A stretch of DNA of 64,000 nucleotides from positions 1 through 64,000 of the forward strand of contig JACIWL010000005.1 of NCBI GenBank assembly GCA_014360995.1, given 5' to 3'. Under the pieces are notes generated by a model. The model saw nothing but the letters and a program-made list of their open reading frames with translations, had not been told where the DNA came from and ran no database searches. Within the stretch, counting starts at the first letter, position 1. The number at the start of each line of letters is the position of its first letter. This document shows, in pieces, positions 46,334 to 55,603 of the stretch. Position numbers and translations under genes: made by a program. This DNA is from Candidatus Bipolaricaulota bacterium. Lineage in GTDB: Bacteria > Bipolaricaulota > Bipolaricaulia > Bipolaricaulales > Bipolaricaulaceae.

Positions 46334-49300
46334 ACCCGCCCCCTCTTTCCGTGGATCTCAAGCTCGGCGCTGTACTCCGCCGAAGAAAGTGAACCCTCCA
46401 CAAGCTCCCGGGCCAGTACCTCTTCGCCGATCTTCTCCGGAAAGCGCCGGAAAATTTGGGCGATCTCCCCTTCGTAGCCCAAGACGATCCTATCGGTTAC
46501 CTCAAAGCCGGCTTGCTTCCGCAAAAGCTGGATGCGGTGCACAAGCTCCCTCAAATCCCCTAGGGCCCGAAGCTCCTCGTCCATGCGCACATCCAGGGCC
46601 ACCGCACAAGCCGGATCCTCTTCGATCACAAACCCCTCCTTGGGCTCCCAGCTCACCTGGACTTCATCACTTTTGATCTCCACAACTTCACCGCCGAGGG
46701 CTAGCGTAGCACGGCCCTGAGAAAGGAGGTTTTGGACCCATTCCAGGGGCATCTCTTTGAGGATTTGGCCCAAGGCTTGGGCCCGGCCTCCCAGGCGGGG
46801 ACCGAGCTTTCGGAAGTCCGGGCTCACCCGCGGGACCTTTACTTCGGCAAGATCGGGGATGAAGCGAAGCTCAAGGACGTTCAGTTCCTCCTTGGCCAAG
46901 TTCCAAAGCTCCTGGGGGATTTCTTGGTCGCCGGGTTTTTCCAGAACGAGGAGGGTTCGCAGGGGCTGGCGAACCTTGATCTTGGCGCGGTTGCGGGCGG
47001 CTAGGCTCATTTCTACCACCTCCCGGACCCGCTCCATCTGGGCCTCAAGCTTTTCGTCCCGGAATAACGGTTTTGGCCAGTCTGCAAGGTGGACGGACTC
47101 CGGATCGTCTTCTGAGCGGAGGTTTTGCCACATGGCCTCCGCCAAAAACGGGGCAAAGGGGGCCAAAAGGAGGCTTAAGGTCTTGAGGGCGGCGTAGAGG
47201 GTGTGGTAGGCCGCGACCTTTTCCGGGCCCAGGCCAGGCCCCCAGAACCGCGGCCGGGAGCTCCGGATGTACCAGTTGGAAAGGTCGTCCACAAAGTCCT
47301 CGAGCTCCCGCGTGGCCTGCACCACATCGTATTCATCCAGGGCGGCGGTGACCTCTTCCACAACCGCGGAAAGGCGGGAGCCGAGCCAGCGGTCCAGGGC
47401 TGGCCGCTCCGACCAGGGCACGAATTGAGCGGCGGGGTCAAAGCCGTCGATGGTGGCGTAGAGGGCGAAGAAGTCGTGGCAGTTTCGCACCGTTTCCAAA
47501 AAGCCGAACCGCGCGGCCTTCACCCCCTCCACCGAAAGCCGGCGCTCCGTCCAGGGCGCAGACTCAGAAAGAAGATACCAGCGGATGGCGTCCGCGCCGT
47601 GCTCGTCAGCTAAAGGAAGGGGGTCGATCACGTTGCCCCGGGATTTGCTCATCTTCTGCCCCTGGGCATCCAGGCCAAGGCCGGTCACGAGGACCCGCCG
47701 GTACGGAGCCCTCCCGTGCACAAGAACACCCGTCACAAGGAGGGTGTAGAACCAGCCGCGGGTTTGGTCCAGCCCCTCGCAAATAAAATCCGCGGGATAA
47801 GAGGCCCGGAACTCCTCGGCGTTCTCAAAGGGAAAATGCCATTGGGCGGTATGCATGGATCCGGAATCAAACCAGGTATCAAGGACGTAGGGTTCGCGCC
47901 GCATCCTCCCCCCACAGGGGCAGCGTAACTCCACCTGGTCCACAAATGGACGGTGCAATTCCACCTCTTTGGCCAGATCCGGATCCACGGCCTTCTCCAC
48001 AAGCTCCGCCCGCGATCCGATGACCTCTTCGTGGCCGCAAGCGGGGCAAGTCCAAACGGGAAGGGGAGTGCCCCAATAGCGCTCCCGGGAGAGGGCCCAA
48101 TCCCGCATGGACTCGAGGAAATCTTGGAAGCGCCCAGTCCCCACGTGCTCTGGATGCCAGACGATCTTGGCGTTCTCCTCAATGATTTCGTCTTTGGCCT
48201 TGGTGGTGGCGATGAACCAGGAGTCCAGGGCGTAATAAAGGAGAGGGGTATCGCAGCGCCAACAGAACGGGTACTCATGCTCGTAGGTTTCGGCGCGAAA
48301 GAGCCTTCCCCGAGCTTCGAGGTCCTCGATGATCTTGGGATCGGCGTCCTTCACGAAGAGGCCAGCGCAAAGGGGAAATTCCCCGGTGAACTTCCCCGCC
48401 CGATCCACGGGCTGGAGCATGGGGAGGTTTTCCCGCCGGCCCAGCTCATAGTCCTCTTCACCAAAGGCGGGCGCGATGTGGACGATGCCCGTCCCCTCCT
48501 CCATGGAGACGAACTCCCCGGCCACCACGCGGTAGGCCCCGTCGCGGGCCAGGGGATAGAGGGGTTGATAGGTGCGCCCAAGAAGCTCCCGGCCCGGAAA
48601 CTCCCGCAAAACCTCGGCCCCCTCCCCCAGAACCGCCTGAAGCCTCGGTTTGGCCAAAATGAGGCGCTCCCCGCGGAAAAGGACCTCCACGTACTCCGCG
48701 TCCTCGGCCACCGCCAGGGCCACGTTAGAAGGAAGGGTCCAGGGGGTTGTGGTCCAAACGAGGAGGGAGAGGGAAGGATCATCGGAAAGGGGCATGCGCA
48801 CAAAAACTGAAGGATCGGCAACACGACGGTAACCCAGGGCCACCTCGTGGGAGGAGAGGGGGGTCCCGCAGCGCGGGCAATAGGGCAGGATCTTGTGGCC
48901 CTTGTAGAGGAACCCCTTTTTGTGGAGCTCTTTTAGCTCCCACCAGAGGCTTTCAATGTACGCGTCGGTGTAGGTGACGTAGGGGTTTTCGAGGTCGATC
49001 CAAAAGCCCATCCGGACCATCATCTTTTCCCACTCGCGAATGTAGCGATCCACAGAGGCCCGGCAGGCCCGGACGAATTTCTCCACCCCCAGGCGCTCGA
49101 TCTCCGTTTTCGTGGAAATCCCGAGCTCCTTTTCCACCTCGAGTTCCACGGGAAGGCCATGGCAATCCCAACCGGCCTTGCGGGGGACGAAATAGCCGCG
49201 CATGGTTTTGTATCTAGGGAAAAGGTCCTTGTACACCCGCGCAAGAAGGTGGGCGAAATGCGGGCGCCCATTGGCCGTGGGCGGCCCCTCATAGAACACA

Positions 49301-49419
49301 AAGCGGGCACACCCCTCCCGCTCCCGCACCGATCTCTCAAACACCTTTTTTGTTCTCCAAAACTCGAGGACCGCTTCCTCGCGCTCCTTCGGATCCGCCA
49401 CAAGCTTTTTGAACGCCAA
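46312..49419 (-). CDS. ileS: isoleucyl-tRNA synthetase
   Basis: EGPPTANGRPHFAHLLAR; GWDCHGLPVE; KMSKSRGNVIDP. Confidence 0.95.
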   Translation of the reverse strand: MAFKKLVADPKEREEAVLEFWRTKKVFERSVREREGCARFVFYEGPPTANGRPHFAHLLARVYKDLFPRYKTMRGYFVPRKAGWDCHGLPVELEVEKELGISTKTEIERLGVEKFVRACRASVDRYIREWEKMMVRMGFWIDLENPYVTYTDAYIESLWWELKELHKKGFLYKGHKILPYCPRCGTPLSSHEVALGYRRVADPSVFVRMPLSDDPSLSLLVWTTTPWTLPSNVALAVAEDAEYVEVLFRGERLILAKPRLQAVLGEGAEVLREFPGRELLGRTYQPLYPLARDGAYRVVAGEFVSMEEGTGIVHIAPAFGEEDYELGRRENLPMLQPVDRAGKFTGEFPLCAGLFVKDADPKIIEDLEARGRLFRAETYEHEYPFCWRCDTPLLYYALDSWFIATTKAKDEIIEENAKIVWHPEHVGTGRFQDFLESMRDWALSRERYWGTPLPVWTCPACGHEEVIGSRAELVEKAVDPDLAKEVELHRPFVDQVELRCPCGGRMRREPYVLDTWFDSGSMHTAQWHFPFENAEEFRASYPADFICEGLDQTRGWFYTLLVTGVLVHGRAPYRRVLVTGLGLDAQGQKMSKSRGNVIDPLPLADEHGADAIRWYLLSESAPWTERRLSVEGVKAARFGFLETVRNCHDFFALYATIDGFDPAAQFVPWSERPALDRWLGSRLSAVVEEVTAALDEYDVVQATRELEDFVDDLSNWYIRSSRPRFWGPGLGPEKVAAYHTLYAALKTLSLLLAPFAPFLAEAMWQNLRSEDDPESVHLADWPKPLFRDEKLEAQMERVREVVEMSLAARNRAKIKVRQPLRTLLVLEKPGDQEIPQELWNLAKEELNVLELRFIPDLAEVKVPRVSPDFRKLGPRLGGRAQALGQILKEMPLEWVQNLLSQGRATLALGGEVVEIKSDEVQVSWEPKEGFVIEEDPACAVALDVRMDEELRALGDLRELVHRIQLLRKQAGFEVTDRIVLGYEGEIAQIFRRFPEKIGEEVLARELVEGSLSSAEYSAELEIHGKRGRVWLRRWR

Positions 49420-49479
49420 GCGAACCTCCTTTAAGGGGAAAACCGGCTTTTCCCAAAAACTTGCGGGAAAACGCGAAAG

Positions 49480-49514
49480 AAAAAGGTCATCCCTGCCCCA
49501 TGCGGGGCAGGATG
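49480..49514 (-). terminator. purB terminator hairpin with T-rich tail
   Basis: CATCCTGCCCCGCATGGGGCAGGGATG then ACCTTTTTCTTT on minus strand. Confidence 0.65.
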
Positions 49515-49535
49515 ATCCAGCGGATCCGCAAAAAG

Positions 49536-50846
49536 CTAGCCATCATTGGAAGGATTATAGCCGGAGGAAAAAACTCGGTCGAACGAGGCCTCCACATTTC
49601 GCAGGGCCTTTTCCAGGTCAAAGATAGCTTGCAACTCCTCGGGCTTAAGGCGCTTCATCACCTCGGGATTTTGGGAGGCCACCTGCCAAAGGGGTTCGCC
49701 CCGCCGCTCCGCCTCCTCGCTCAGTTCAGAAACGAGGAGATGCGCCTCTTTTCTTCCCATCCCCGCCCGGACCAGGGCCAAAAGGAGGCCCTCGGAAAAG
49801 GGAAGCCCCAAGGCCCCTTCCAGCCTTTCCCGCATGCGCTCCGGATAGACCTTGAGCTCTCGCAAAAGCCGCTCCCCCCGATCTAGCATGTAGTCCACAA
49901 GGACGAAGCATTGGGGAAGGAGGAGGCGCTCCACCGAAGAGTGGGACATATCCCGCTCGTGCCAAAGGGCGTTGCTTTCGAGGACGGGCTCCAAGGCGGC
50001 GCGCACGACCCTCGCCAGCCCACACAGGCGCTCGGAAAGGATGGGATTGCGCTTGTGGGGCATGGCCGAGGAGCCCTCCGGCCGCCCTTCCGCGGCCTCC
50101 TTGACCTCGGCCCGGGAAAGGTGGCGCACCTCGAGGGCAATCTTCTCCACCAAGGAGGCAACGGAGGCCAGGGCGAACACAACCTCTGCATGGCGATCCC
50201 GGGAAATGACCTGACTTGCTACCGGACAAGGCCGAAGCCCAAGCCTCTTTAAAGCCAGCTCCTCAGCCTTTGGGGGAAAGTACGCGTGCGTACCCACAGC
50301 CCCGGAGAGCTTGCCCACGGAAATTCCCTCCCTGGCCCGGCCCAAGCGCTCTCTCACCCGCAAAAGCTCGTCGTACCAAAGGAGGACCTTATGCCCGAAG
50401 GTGGTGGGCTCCGCCCACTGCCCGTGGGTGCGGCCGAGGATCGGGGTGTATTTGTGGGCCAAGGCCAATTCCTTAAGCGCGGCTCCCAAACGCTCGACCT
50501 TCGCCAAGATAAGATCGAGGGCGTCCCGCAAGATGAGGGCTAAGGCGGTGTCCTTGACATCGGAAGAGGTGAGGCCAAAGTGGAGCCACCTTCCCTCTTC
50601 GCCCACTTCTTCCTCCAAGGCCCACAAAAAGGCCAAAAGATCGTGGCCGACCTCCTTTTCCAGTTCTTGGATGCGCCCGACATCGATCCTTGCCTTGCTT
50701 TGGATGGCGGCAGCCACCCCGGCCGGGACGACTCCCAGTTCCTCTAAGGCGAAGAGGGCGGCAAGCTCCACCTCAAGCCAGCGGGCATACTGGGCCTCAA
50801 GGGTCCAGAGCTCCTTCATCGGGGAGAGGGCATAGCGTTCAAGCAT
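49536..50846 (-). CDS. purB: adenylosuccinate lyase
   Basis: MLERYALSPMKELWTLEAQYARWLEVE; FGLTSSDVKDTA; GSSAMPHKRNPILSE. Confidence 0.95.
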   Translation of the reverse strand: MLERYALSPMKELWTLEAQYARWLEVELAALFALEELGVVPAGVAAAIQSKARIDVGRIQELEKEVGHDLLAFLWALEEEVGEEGRWLHFGLTSSDVKDTALALILRDALDLILAKVERLGAALKELALAHKYTPILGRTHGQWAEPTTFGHKVLLWYDELLRVRERLGRAREGISVGKLSGAVGTHAYFPPKAEELALKRLGLRPCPVASQVISRDRHAEVVFALASVASLVEKIALEVRHLSRAEVKEAAEGRPEGSSAMPHKRNPILSERLCGLARVVRAALEPVLESNALWHERDMSHSSVERLLLPQCFVLVDYMLDRGERLLRELKVYPERMRERLEGALGLPFSEGLLLALVRAGMGRKEAHLLVSELSEEAERRGEPLWQVASQNPEVMKRLKPEELQAIFDLEKALRNVEASFDRVFSSGYNPSNDG

Positions 50847-50854
50847 CTTCTCCC

Positions 50855-52225
50855 TCACAAGATGTGAAGCGGCTGGCCCAAGGCGGCAAGGGCCGCCTCC
50901 CAGATCGCCTCGGGAAATGTGGGATGAGCATGGACAACCTCGGCCAACTCCGTCACGGAAATCCCAAGCTCCAGGGCCAGGGTAACCTCCGCGATGAGCT
51001 CGGCAGCATATGGCCCGATGATCTCCGCACCCGCGATCTTTCCCCCTTCCTCGGCGACGAGGGCCACAAAGCCCTCGGGTTCTCCCTCCGCCCAGGCCCG
51101 GCCCAGGGCGGAAAAGGGAAACAACCCGCGCTTGAGGCCCGGGGTATCCACGGGAAGGCCGACCAAGGCCACCTCGGGCTCGGTGAAAACCGTCCAGGGC
51201 ATGGCCCGCGGCCTTTCCTCCGGCGGGGTCGTTCCTTTCCATTCCGCGCTGAGCCTTTCGGCGAGGGTCAATCCTTCGTGGCTGGCCTTGTGGGCCAAAA
51301 GCGCCCCGCCCCTTAGGTCCCCAATGGCGTATATTCCTGGCGCCGCCCGGAAGCCTTCGTCTGTTTGCACAAACCCCCTCTCCAGCCGCACGCCAAATTT
51401 TTCCAAACCGAGCCCGTGGGAGTTGGGCCGCCGGCCCACGGCCACGAGGATCACCTCCGCCTCCATCTCCTCCTCCCGTTCCCCCTGCACCAAAAGCCCG
51501 TGCTTCGTGAGCCCAGCCGCCCTCGTTTTGAGGCGGACTTCAATCCCCTGTCGTTGGAGGGCCTGGCGGAGGAAGGCCTCCCCCCGCCGGGAAAGGCCAA
51601 GCCCCGGCAGCAACCCCTCCATCATCTCCACCACCGTGACCTTCGCCCCCAAGCGGCAATAGACGGTGGCGAGCTCCAGCCCCACCACCCCGCCTCCCAC
51701 CACCACCATCTTCTCCGGCACTTTAGGAAGCCCAAGGGCGTGGTCCGAGGACCAAACCCGCTCCCCATCGAAGGGAAGGAAGGGAAGCGCGACGGGCGAA
51801 GACCCGGTGGCCAGGATGATCGCCCTCGCCGAAATCCTTTCGCTGCGGGAATCCTCGTGGACCTCCACCTCGCCCGGGCCCACAAGCCTCCCCTCGCCCT
51901 GCAAAACCTCCACCGTTGCCGCAGAAAGGAGACGCCCAATCCCGTCCCGGAGCTTTCCCACCACCTCGGCAAGGAAGGCCCGCATCCGGGGGAGATCCAC
52001 GCGGATTTCCAGGTCAAGGCCCATTTTCCGATAGGTTTCTCTCTTGCCCAGGGGAAGCGTGGCCGCATATAGGGCCTTCGTGGGGATACAGCCGCGGTTC
52101 AGGCAAGTACCGCCCAAGGCTTCTTTCTCCACAAGGACGGTCTCGAGGCCCAATTGTCCGAGCCTGCGCGCGGCCACGTATCCTGCTGGACCGCCACCGA
52201 TTATCACCGCATCCGCCCTGGCCAT
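50855..52225 (-). CDS. lpdA: dihydrolipoamide dehydrogenase-type flavoprotein
   Basis: VIIGGGPAGYVAARRLGQLG; GGTCLNRGCIPTKAL; VHAHPTFPEAIWEA. Confidence 0.9.
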   Translation of the reverse strand: MARADAVIIGGGPAGYVAARRLGQLGLETVLVEKEALGGTCLNRGCIPTKALYAATLPLGKRETYRKMGLDLEIRVDLPRMRAFLAEVVGKLRDGIGRLLSAATVEVLQGEGRLVGPGEVEVHEDSRSERISARAIILATGSSPVALPFLPFDGERVWSSDHALGLPKVPEKMVVVGGGVVGLELATVYCRLGAKVTVVEMMEGLLPGLGLSRRGEAFLRQALQRQGIEVRLKTRAAGLTKHGLLVQGEREEEMEAEVILVAVGRRPNSHGLGLEKFGVRLERGFVQTDEGFRAAPGIYAIGDLRGGALLAHKASHEGLTLAERLSAEWKGTTPPEERPRAMPWTVFTEPEVALVGLPVDTPGLKRGLFPFSALGRAWAEGEPEGFVALVAEEGGKIAGAEIIGPYAAELIAEVTLALELGISVTELAEVVHAHPTFPEAIWEAALAALGQPLHIL

Positions 52226-52286
52226 AGCCCCAAAGTGTACTTGGTCCGGCCCGCCTCGGAAGCTATCCTTTATGGGAGGTCACAAC

Positions 52287-52940
52287 ATGCGCAACCTTTG
52301 GCGGCTTCTTTTCCTGGGCTTTACCGTTCTTTTCCTTGGTGGCTGTATCCCGTGGTCCTCGGGCCTGCGCGCAGTCATTCTCACCACTCCCAATCCACCC
52401 CGGGGACCTTACCCCCTTACGGTGCGATTCGAGGGCGGTTCCTCCCAAGGGGAGGTAGAGGAATGGGTGTGGACGTTTTTCCGCCTCGTCGACGGGGAAG
52501 AAGTCCCCTTAGGTATGGCCATCTCCGGAAAAGAGGTGGAATACACGTTCCAGGAGCGGGGGAAGTACCGGGTCTACCTCACCGCGCGTACGAAAGACGA
52601 GCGTTTTGCCCAAACCTTTGTGGACGTGGATGTGCGCTCTAAGCCTCCCGAAGCCCACTTTTCGGCCACGCCCTACCCTGAAGTTCAACAGGGAAGCCGT
52701 GTCAGCTTCGATGCTAGCCTTTCCCACGATCCCGATGGGAGGATTGTGCGCTACCTTTGGGACTTCGGCGACGGGACCTGGATGGAAACCGAGGACCCCA
52801 AAGTCTCCCATACCTATCACGACCCCGGGACCTACGAGGTTAAGCTCGTCGTGATCGACGATTACGGCGATTCCTCTAAGCCCTTTTCGCTCCCGAAACC
52901 GATCACCGTGGTCAAAAAGGGCTGCCCAAGCTGTGGCTAG
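52287..52940 (+). CDS. PKD-domain lipoprotein
   Basis: MRNLWRLLFLGFTVLFLGGC lipobox; VSFDASLSHDPDGRIVRYLWDFGDGTWMETEDPKVSHTYHDPGTYEVKLVVID. Confidence 0.85.
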   Translation: MRNLWRLLFLGFTVLFLGGCIPWSSGLRAVILTTPNPPRGPYPLTVRFEGGSSQGEVEEWVWTFFRLVDGEEVPLGMAISGKEVEYTFQERGKYRVYLTARTKDERFAQTFVDVDVRSKPPEAHFSATPYPEVQQGSRVSFDASLSHDPDGRIVRYLWDFGDGTWMETEDPKVSHTYHDPGTYEVKLVVIDDYGDSSKPFSLPKPITVVKKGCPSCG

Positions 52941-53895
52941 CGTTTTCGTCCCCGACATCATTAGTGCCCTGCGGGATCTTGTCTTCCAGATCCCACTTGG
53001 GAGGGTCACCACTTATCGGGCCTTGGCCGAGGCCCTGGGCGATCCGGATTCCGTGCGTTTTGTGGCCGCCTTCCTCAGTAGCGAAGAAGCCAAGGATTGG
53101 CCCGTTCATCGGGTGGTCCATAGTTCCGGGGCCTTGGGGCGGGCCTTCGGGGGGGACCGGGGACAAACGGCGGAGAAACTGCGGAAAGAAGGGGTAAGGA
53201 TCGTGGGAGACCGTGTAGATCCCCTCCTGCAATTTTTCTTTGCCGAATTTCGCACTGAGCGGCCGCTCGCCCGCCTGCAGGAGGAGCAGCGGGAGGTGGC
53301 CAGGCGGGCCGTGCTCTGCCCCCTTCCAGAAGGGGGAAAAATCGGAGCCGTGGACGTGGCTTATCAGGGCGAGGAAGCCGTGGCGGCCCTCGTTTTGGCC
53401 GACTCCCGGGGTGAACCCCAGGATTTCCTCCTCGCCCGAGCGCCCGCGCGCTTTCCCTACATTCGCACCTATCTTTCTTATCGGGAACTTCCCGCGTATT
53501 TGGCGGTGCTAAGGGAGGCCGAAAAGAAAGGGCTTTGGCCGGACGTCCTTCTTGTGGATGGAAACGGGATCCTCCACCCCAGGCGGGCTGGAATTGCCAC
53601 CCATCTTGGCGTTCTTTTGGACCTTCCCACGGTGGGCGTGGCCAAGGGCCACCTTTGTGGGGATGTGAATACGGAGGGGATGGTGATCGGGGAGTGGCGG
53701 CCGGTGCTCTTGGAGGGGGAAGTGGTGGGCGGGGCCATCCGCACCGGGCGAAACCGCACCCTCTTTGTCTCCCCCGGCCACCGCGCGGACGTGAACACCT
53801 CTGTGGACTTGGTTCTTTCCCTGACGCAGAAGGACGAGCTTCCCCCGCCTTTGCGCTTCGCCCACGAGATGGCCACCGAGGCCGCCCGAGGATGA
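52933..53895 (+). CDS. alkyltransferase-like domain fused to endonuclease V, GTG start
   Basis: N-term IPLGRVTTYRALAEALG...WPVHRVVHSSG (Cys absent); C-term GAVDVAYQGEEAVAA, YIRTYLSYRELP, LLVDGNGILHPRRAGIATHLGV, VGVAKGHLCG. Confidence 0.88.
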   Translation: MASVFVPDIISALRDLVFQIPLGRVTTYRALAEALGDPDSVRFVAAFLSSEEAKDWPVHRVVHSSGALGRAFGGDRGQTAEKLRKEGVRIVGDRVDPLLQFFFAEFRTERPLARLQEEQREVARRAVLCPLPEGGKIGAVDVAYQGEEAVAALVLADSRGEPQDFLLARAPARFPYIRTYLSYRELPAYLAVLREAEKKGLWPDVLLVDGNGILHPRRAGIATHLGVLLDLPTVGVAKGHLCGDVNTEGMVIGEWRPVLLEGEVVGGAIRTGRNRTLFVSPGHRADVNTSVDLVLSLTQKDELPPPLRFAHEMATEAARG

Positions 53896-54995
53896 AGGAA
53901 CGCTGCCCTGTATGCCAGGAAAAGAAGCTCCTTTCCAAGGCGGTGGGGGTGTGCGGCCGATGTCTGCGCGAGGATCCGGAGGCATGCGCGCCGTTTGTGG
54001 AGAGGGCCCGGCGCCGCTCCCGCCAAACTTTTCGGCTCCCAGAAAAACCGCCCCAGGACCCCTCCGGTATCCCCTGTAATCTCTGCGTCCATGGGTGCCG
54101 CATCCCCAAAGATGGCCTTGGCTTCTGTGGCCTTCCCCCAGGCGGCCGGGAAAAGGCCAAAGTGAGCTGGTATTACGATCCCCTTCCCACCAACTGCGTG
54201 GCGGACTTCGTCTGCCCGGGAGGAACTGGGGCGGGATTCCCCCGCTGGTCCTTTAAGCCCGGCCCAGAATACGGCTATCAAAACTTGGCCGTCTTTTACG
54301 AGGCCTGCAGTTTCGACTGCCTTTATTGTCAAAACTGGCACTATCGGGTGGACGGGCCCAAGCGCGCGCCTGTGGGGCCGGAGGAGCTAGCAAACGCCGT
54401 CAATCCCCGGGTTTCCTGCATTTGCTTTTTCGGAGGCGATCCCACGCCCCAGCTCCCCCATGCTCTTTCCGCCGCCGAGGAGGCCCTCCACCGCAGCCCT
54501 CAGCGGATCTTAAGGATCTGTTTTGAAACAAACGGAAGCATGAACCCGGCGATTTTAGAGCGCATGATGGATGTTTCCATGCGCTCCGGCGGGGTGATCA
54601 AATTCGACCTCAAAGCGTGGACCCCTAGCGTCCACTACGCCCTTACCGGCGCCCCAAATAGCCAGACCCTGCAGAACTTCGCCCGTGTGGCCGAGGCCTT
54701 TCCCGAACGGCCAGAGGTCCCCCTCCTTGTGGCTAGCATCCTCCTTGTTCCAGGCTATGTAGACGTGGAAGAAGTGCGGCCCATTGCGGAATTCATCGCC
54801 GGCCTCAACCCGAATATCCCCTTAAGCCTTTTGGCCTTTTATCCCAACTGCCTCATGGATGACCTTCCCTGCACATCCTGGGCGCACATGGAGCGCTGCG
54901 TTTCCGCGGCCAAGGAGGCAGGGGTGAAAACCGTGCACGTGGGAAATCGCCATCTCCTTTGGCCTGGCAATTACGAGGAGGAACTATGTGGGTGA
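53892..54995 (+). CDS. radical SAM protein, PflA/AmmeMemoRadiSam-like
   Basis: ACSFDCLYCQNW (CxxxCxxC), FFGGDPTPQ, additional N-terminal Cys motifs. Confidence 0.85.
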   Translation: MKERCPVCQEKKLLSKAVGVCGRCLREDPEACAPFVERARRRSRQTFRLPEKPPQDPSGIPCNLCVHGCRIPKDGLGFCGLPPGGREKAKVSWYYDPLPTNCVADFVCPGGTGAGFPRWSFKPGPEYGYQNLAVFYEACSFDCLYCQNWHYRVDGPKRAPVGPEELANAVNPRVSCICFFGGDPTPQLPHALSAAEEALHRSPQRILRICFETNGSMNPAILERMMDVSMRSGGVIKFDLKAWTPSVHYALTGAPNSQTLQNFARVAEAFPERPEVPLLVASILLVPGYVDVEEVRPIAEFIAGLNPNIPLSLLAFYPNCLMDDLPCTSWAHMERCVSAAKEAGVKTVHVGNRHLLWPGNYEEELCG

Positions 54996-55603
54996 TTGGA
55001 GTGGTTGGACCGGCGGGCTCTGGGAAATCCACGGTGTGTCGAATCCTCTCCCGGCGGAGCGGTGTGGCCCATATCGACTGCGACCGCCTGGCCTGGGAAA
55101 CATATCGCCCCGGCGGGCCAGCTTATCTTTCCCTCATCGCCCACTTCGGCGAAGGAATCCTCGCTCCTGATGGCTCCGTGGACCGAGCCAAGCTGGGGGC
55201 CCTCGTGTTCGCCGACCCCAAGGCCAAGGCCGAGCTCGAGAAGATGGTGCACCCTTTGGTCATGGAGGAGCTGGAAAGGATCCTCGCTCGTGAACAAAAA
55301 CGGGGGACAAAGATGGCCTTAGTCGAAGGAGCCCTCCTTCTTTCCTCTCCCCACGTGAGGCGCGAGGCTTTCGATCTTTTTGTTTGGCTTTCTGTTCCGG
55401 AGGAGGAGCGGAGAAGGAGGCTTTTGGCCTCCGGCCTTGATGAGGAGACCATCGCCCGGAGGTTTTCCGCGCAGGCCGAGCTTCTTCCCCCGAAAATCCC
55501 AAATCTCCTGGTGGTGGAGGGAGTGGGAGCGCCAGCGGAGGTGGCCCGGCGGGTACTTTCGGCCATCGAAAGCTACTTTAAAGAGGCGCCCACCAACTGC
55601 TGA
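54986..55603 (+). CDS. coaE: dephospho-CoA kinase
   Basis: IGVVGPAGSGKSTVCRILSRRSGVAHIDCDRLAWE. Confidence 0.93.
   Translation: MWVIGVVGPAGSGKSTVCRILSRRSGVAHIDCDRLAWETYRPGGPAYLSLIAHFGEGILAPDGSVDRAKLGALVFADPKAKAELEKMVHPLVMEELERILAREQKRGTKMALVEGALLLSSPHVRREAFDLFVWLSVPEEERRRRLLASGLDEETIARRFSAQAELLPPKIPNLLVVEGVGAPAEVARRVLSAIESYFKEAPTNC

Noticed and set aside
49435-49454. GGGAAAA-CCGGC-TTTTCCC hairpin upstream of ileS as a T-box or riboswitch
   Set aside because: Only a short AT-rich stem; no T-box consensus or specifier architecture in the ~115-nt leader
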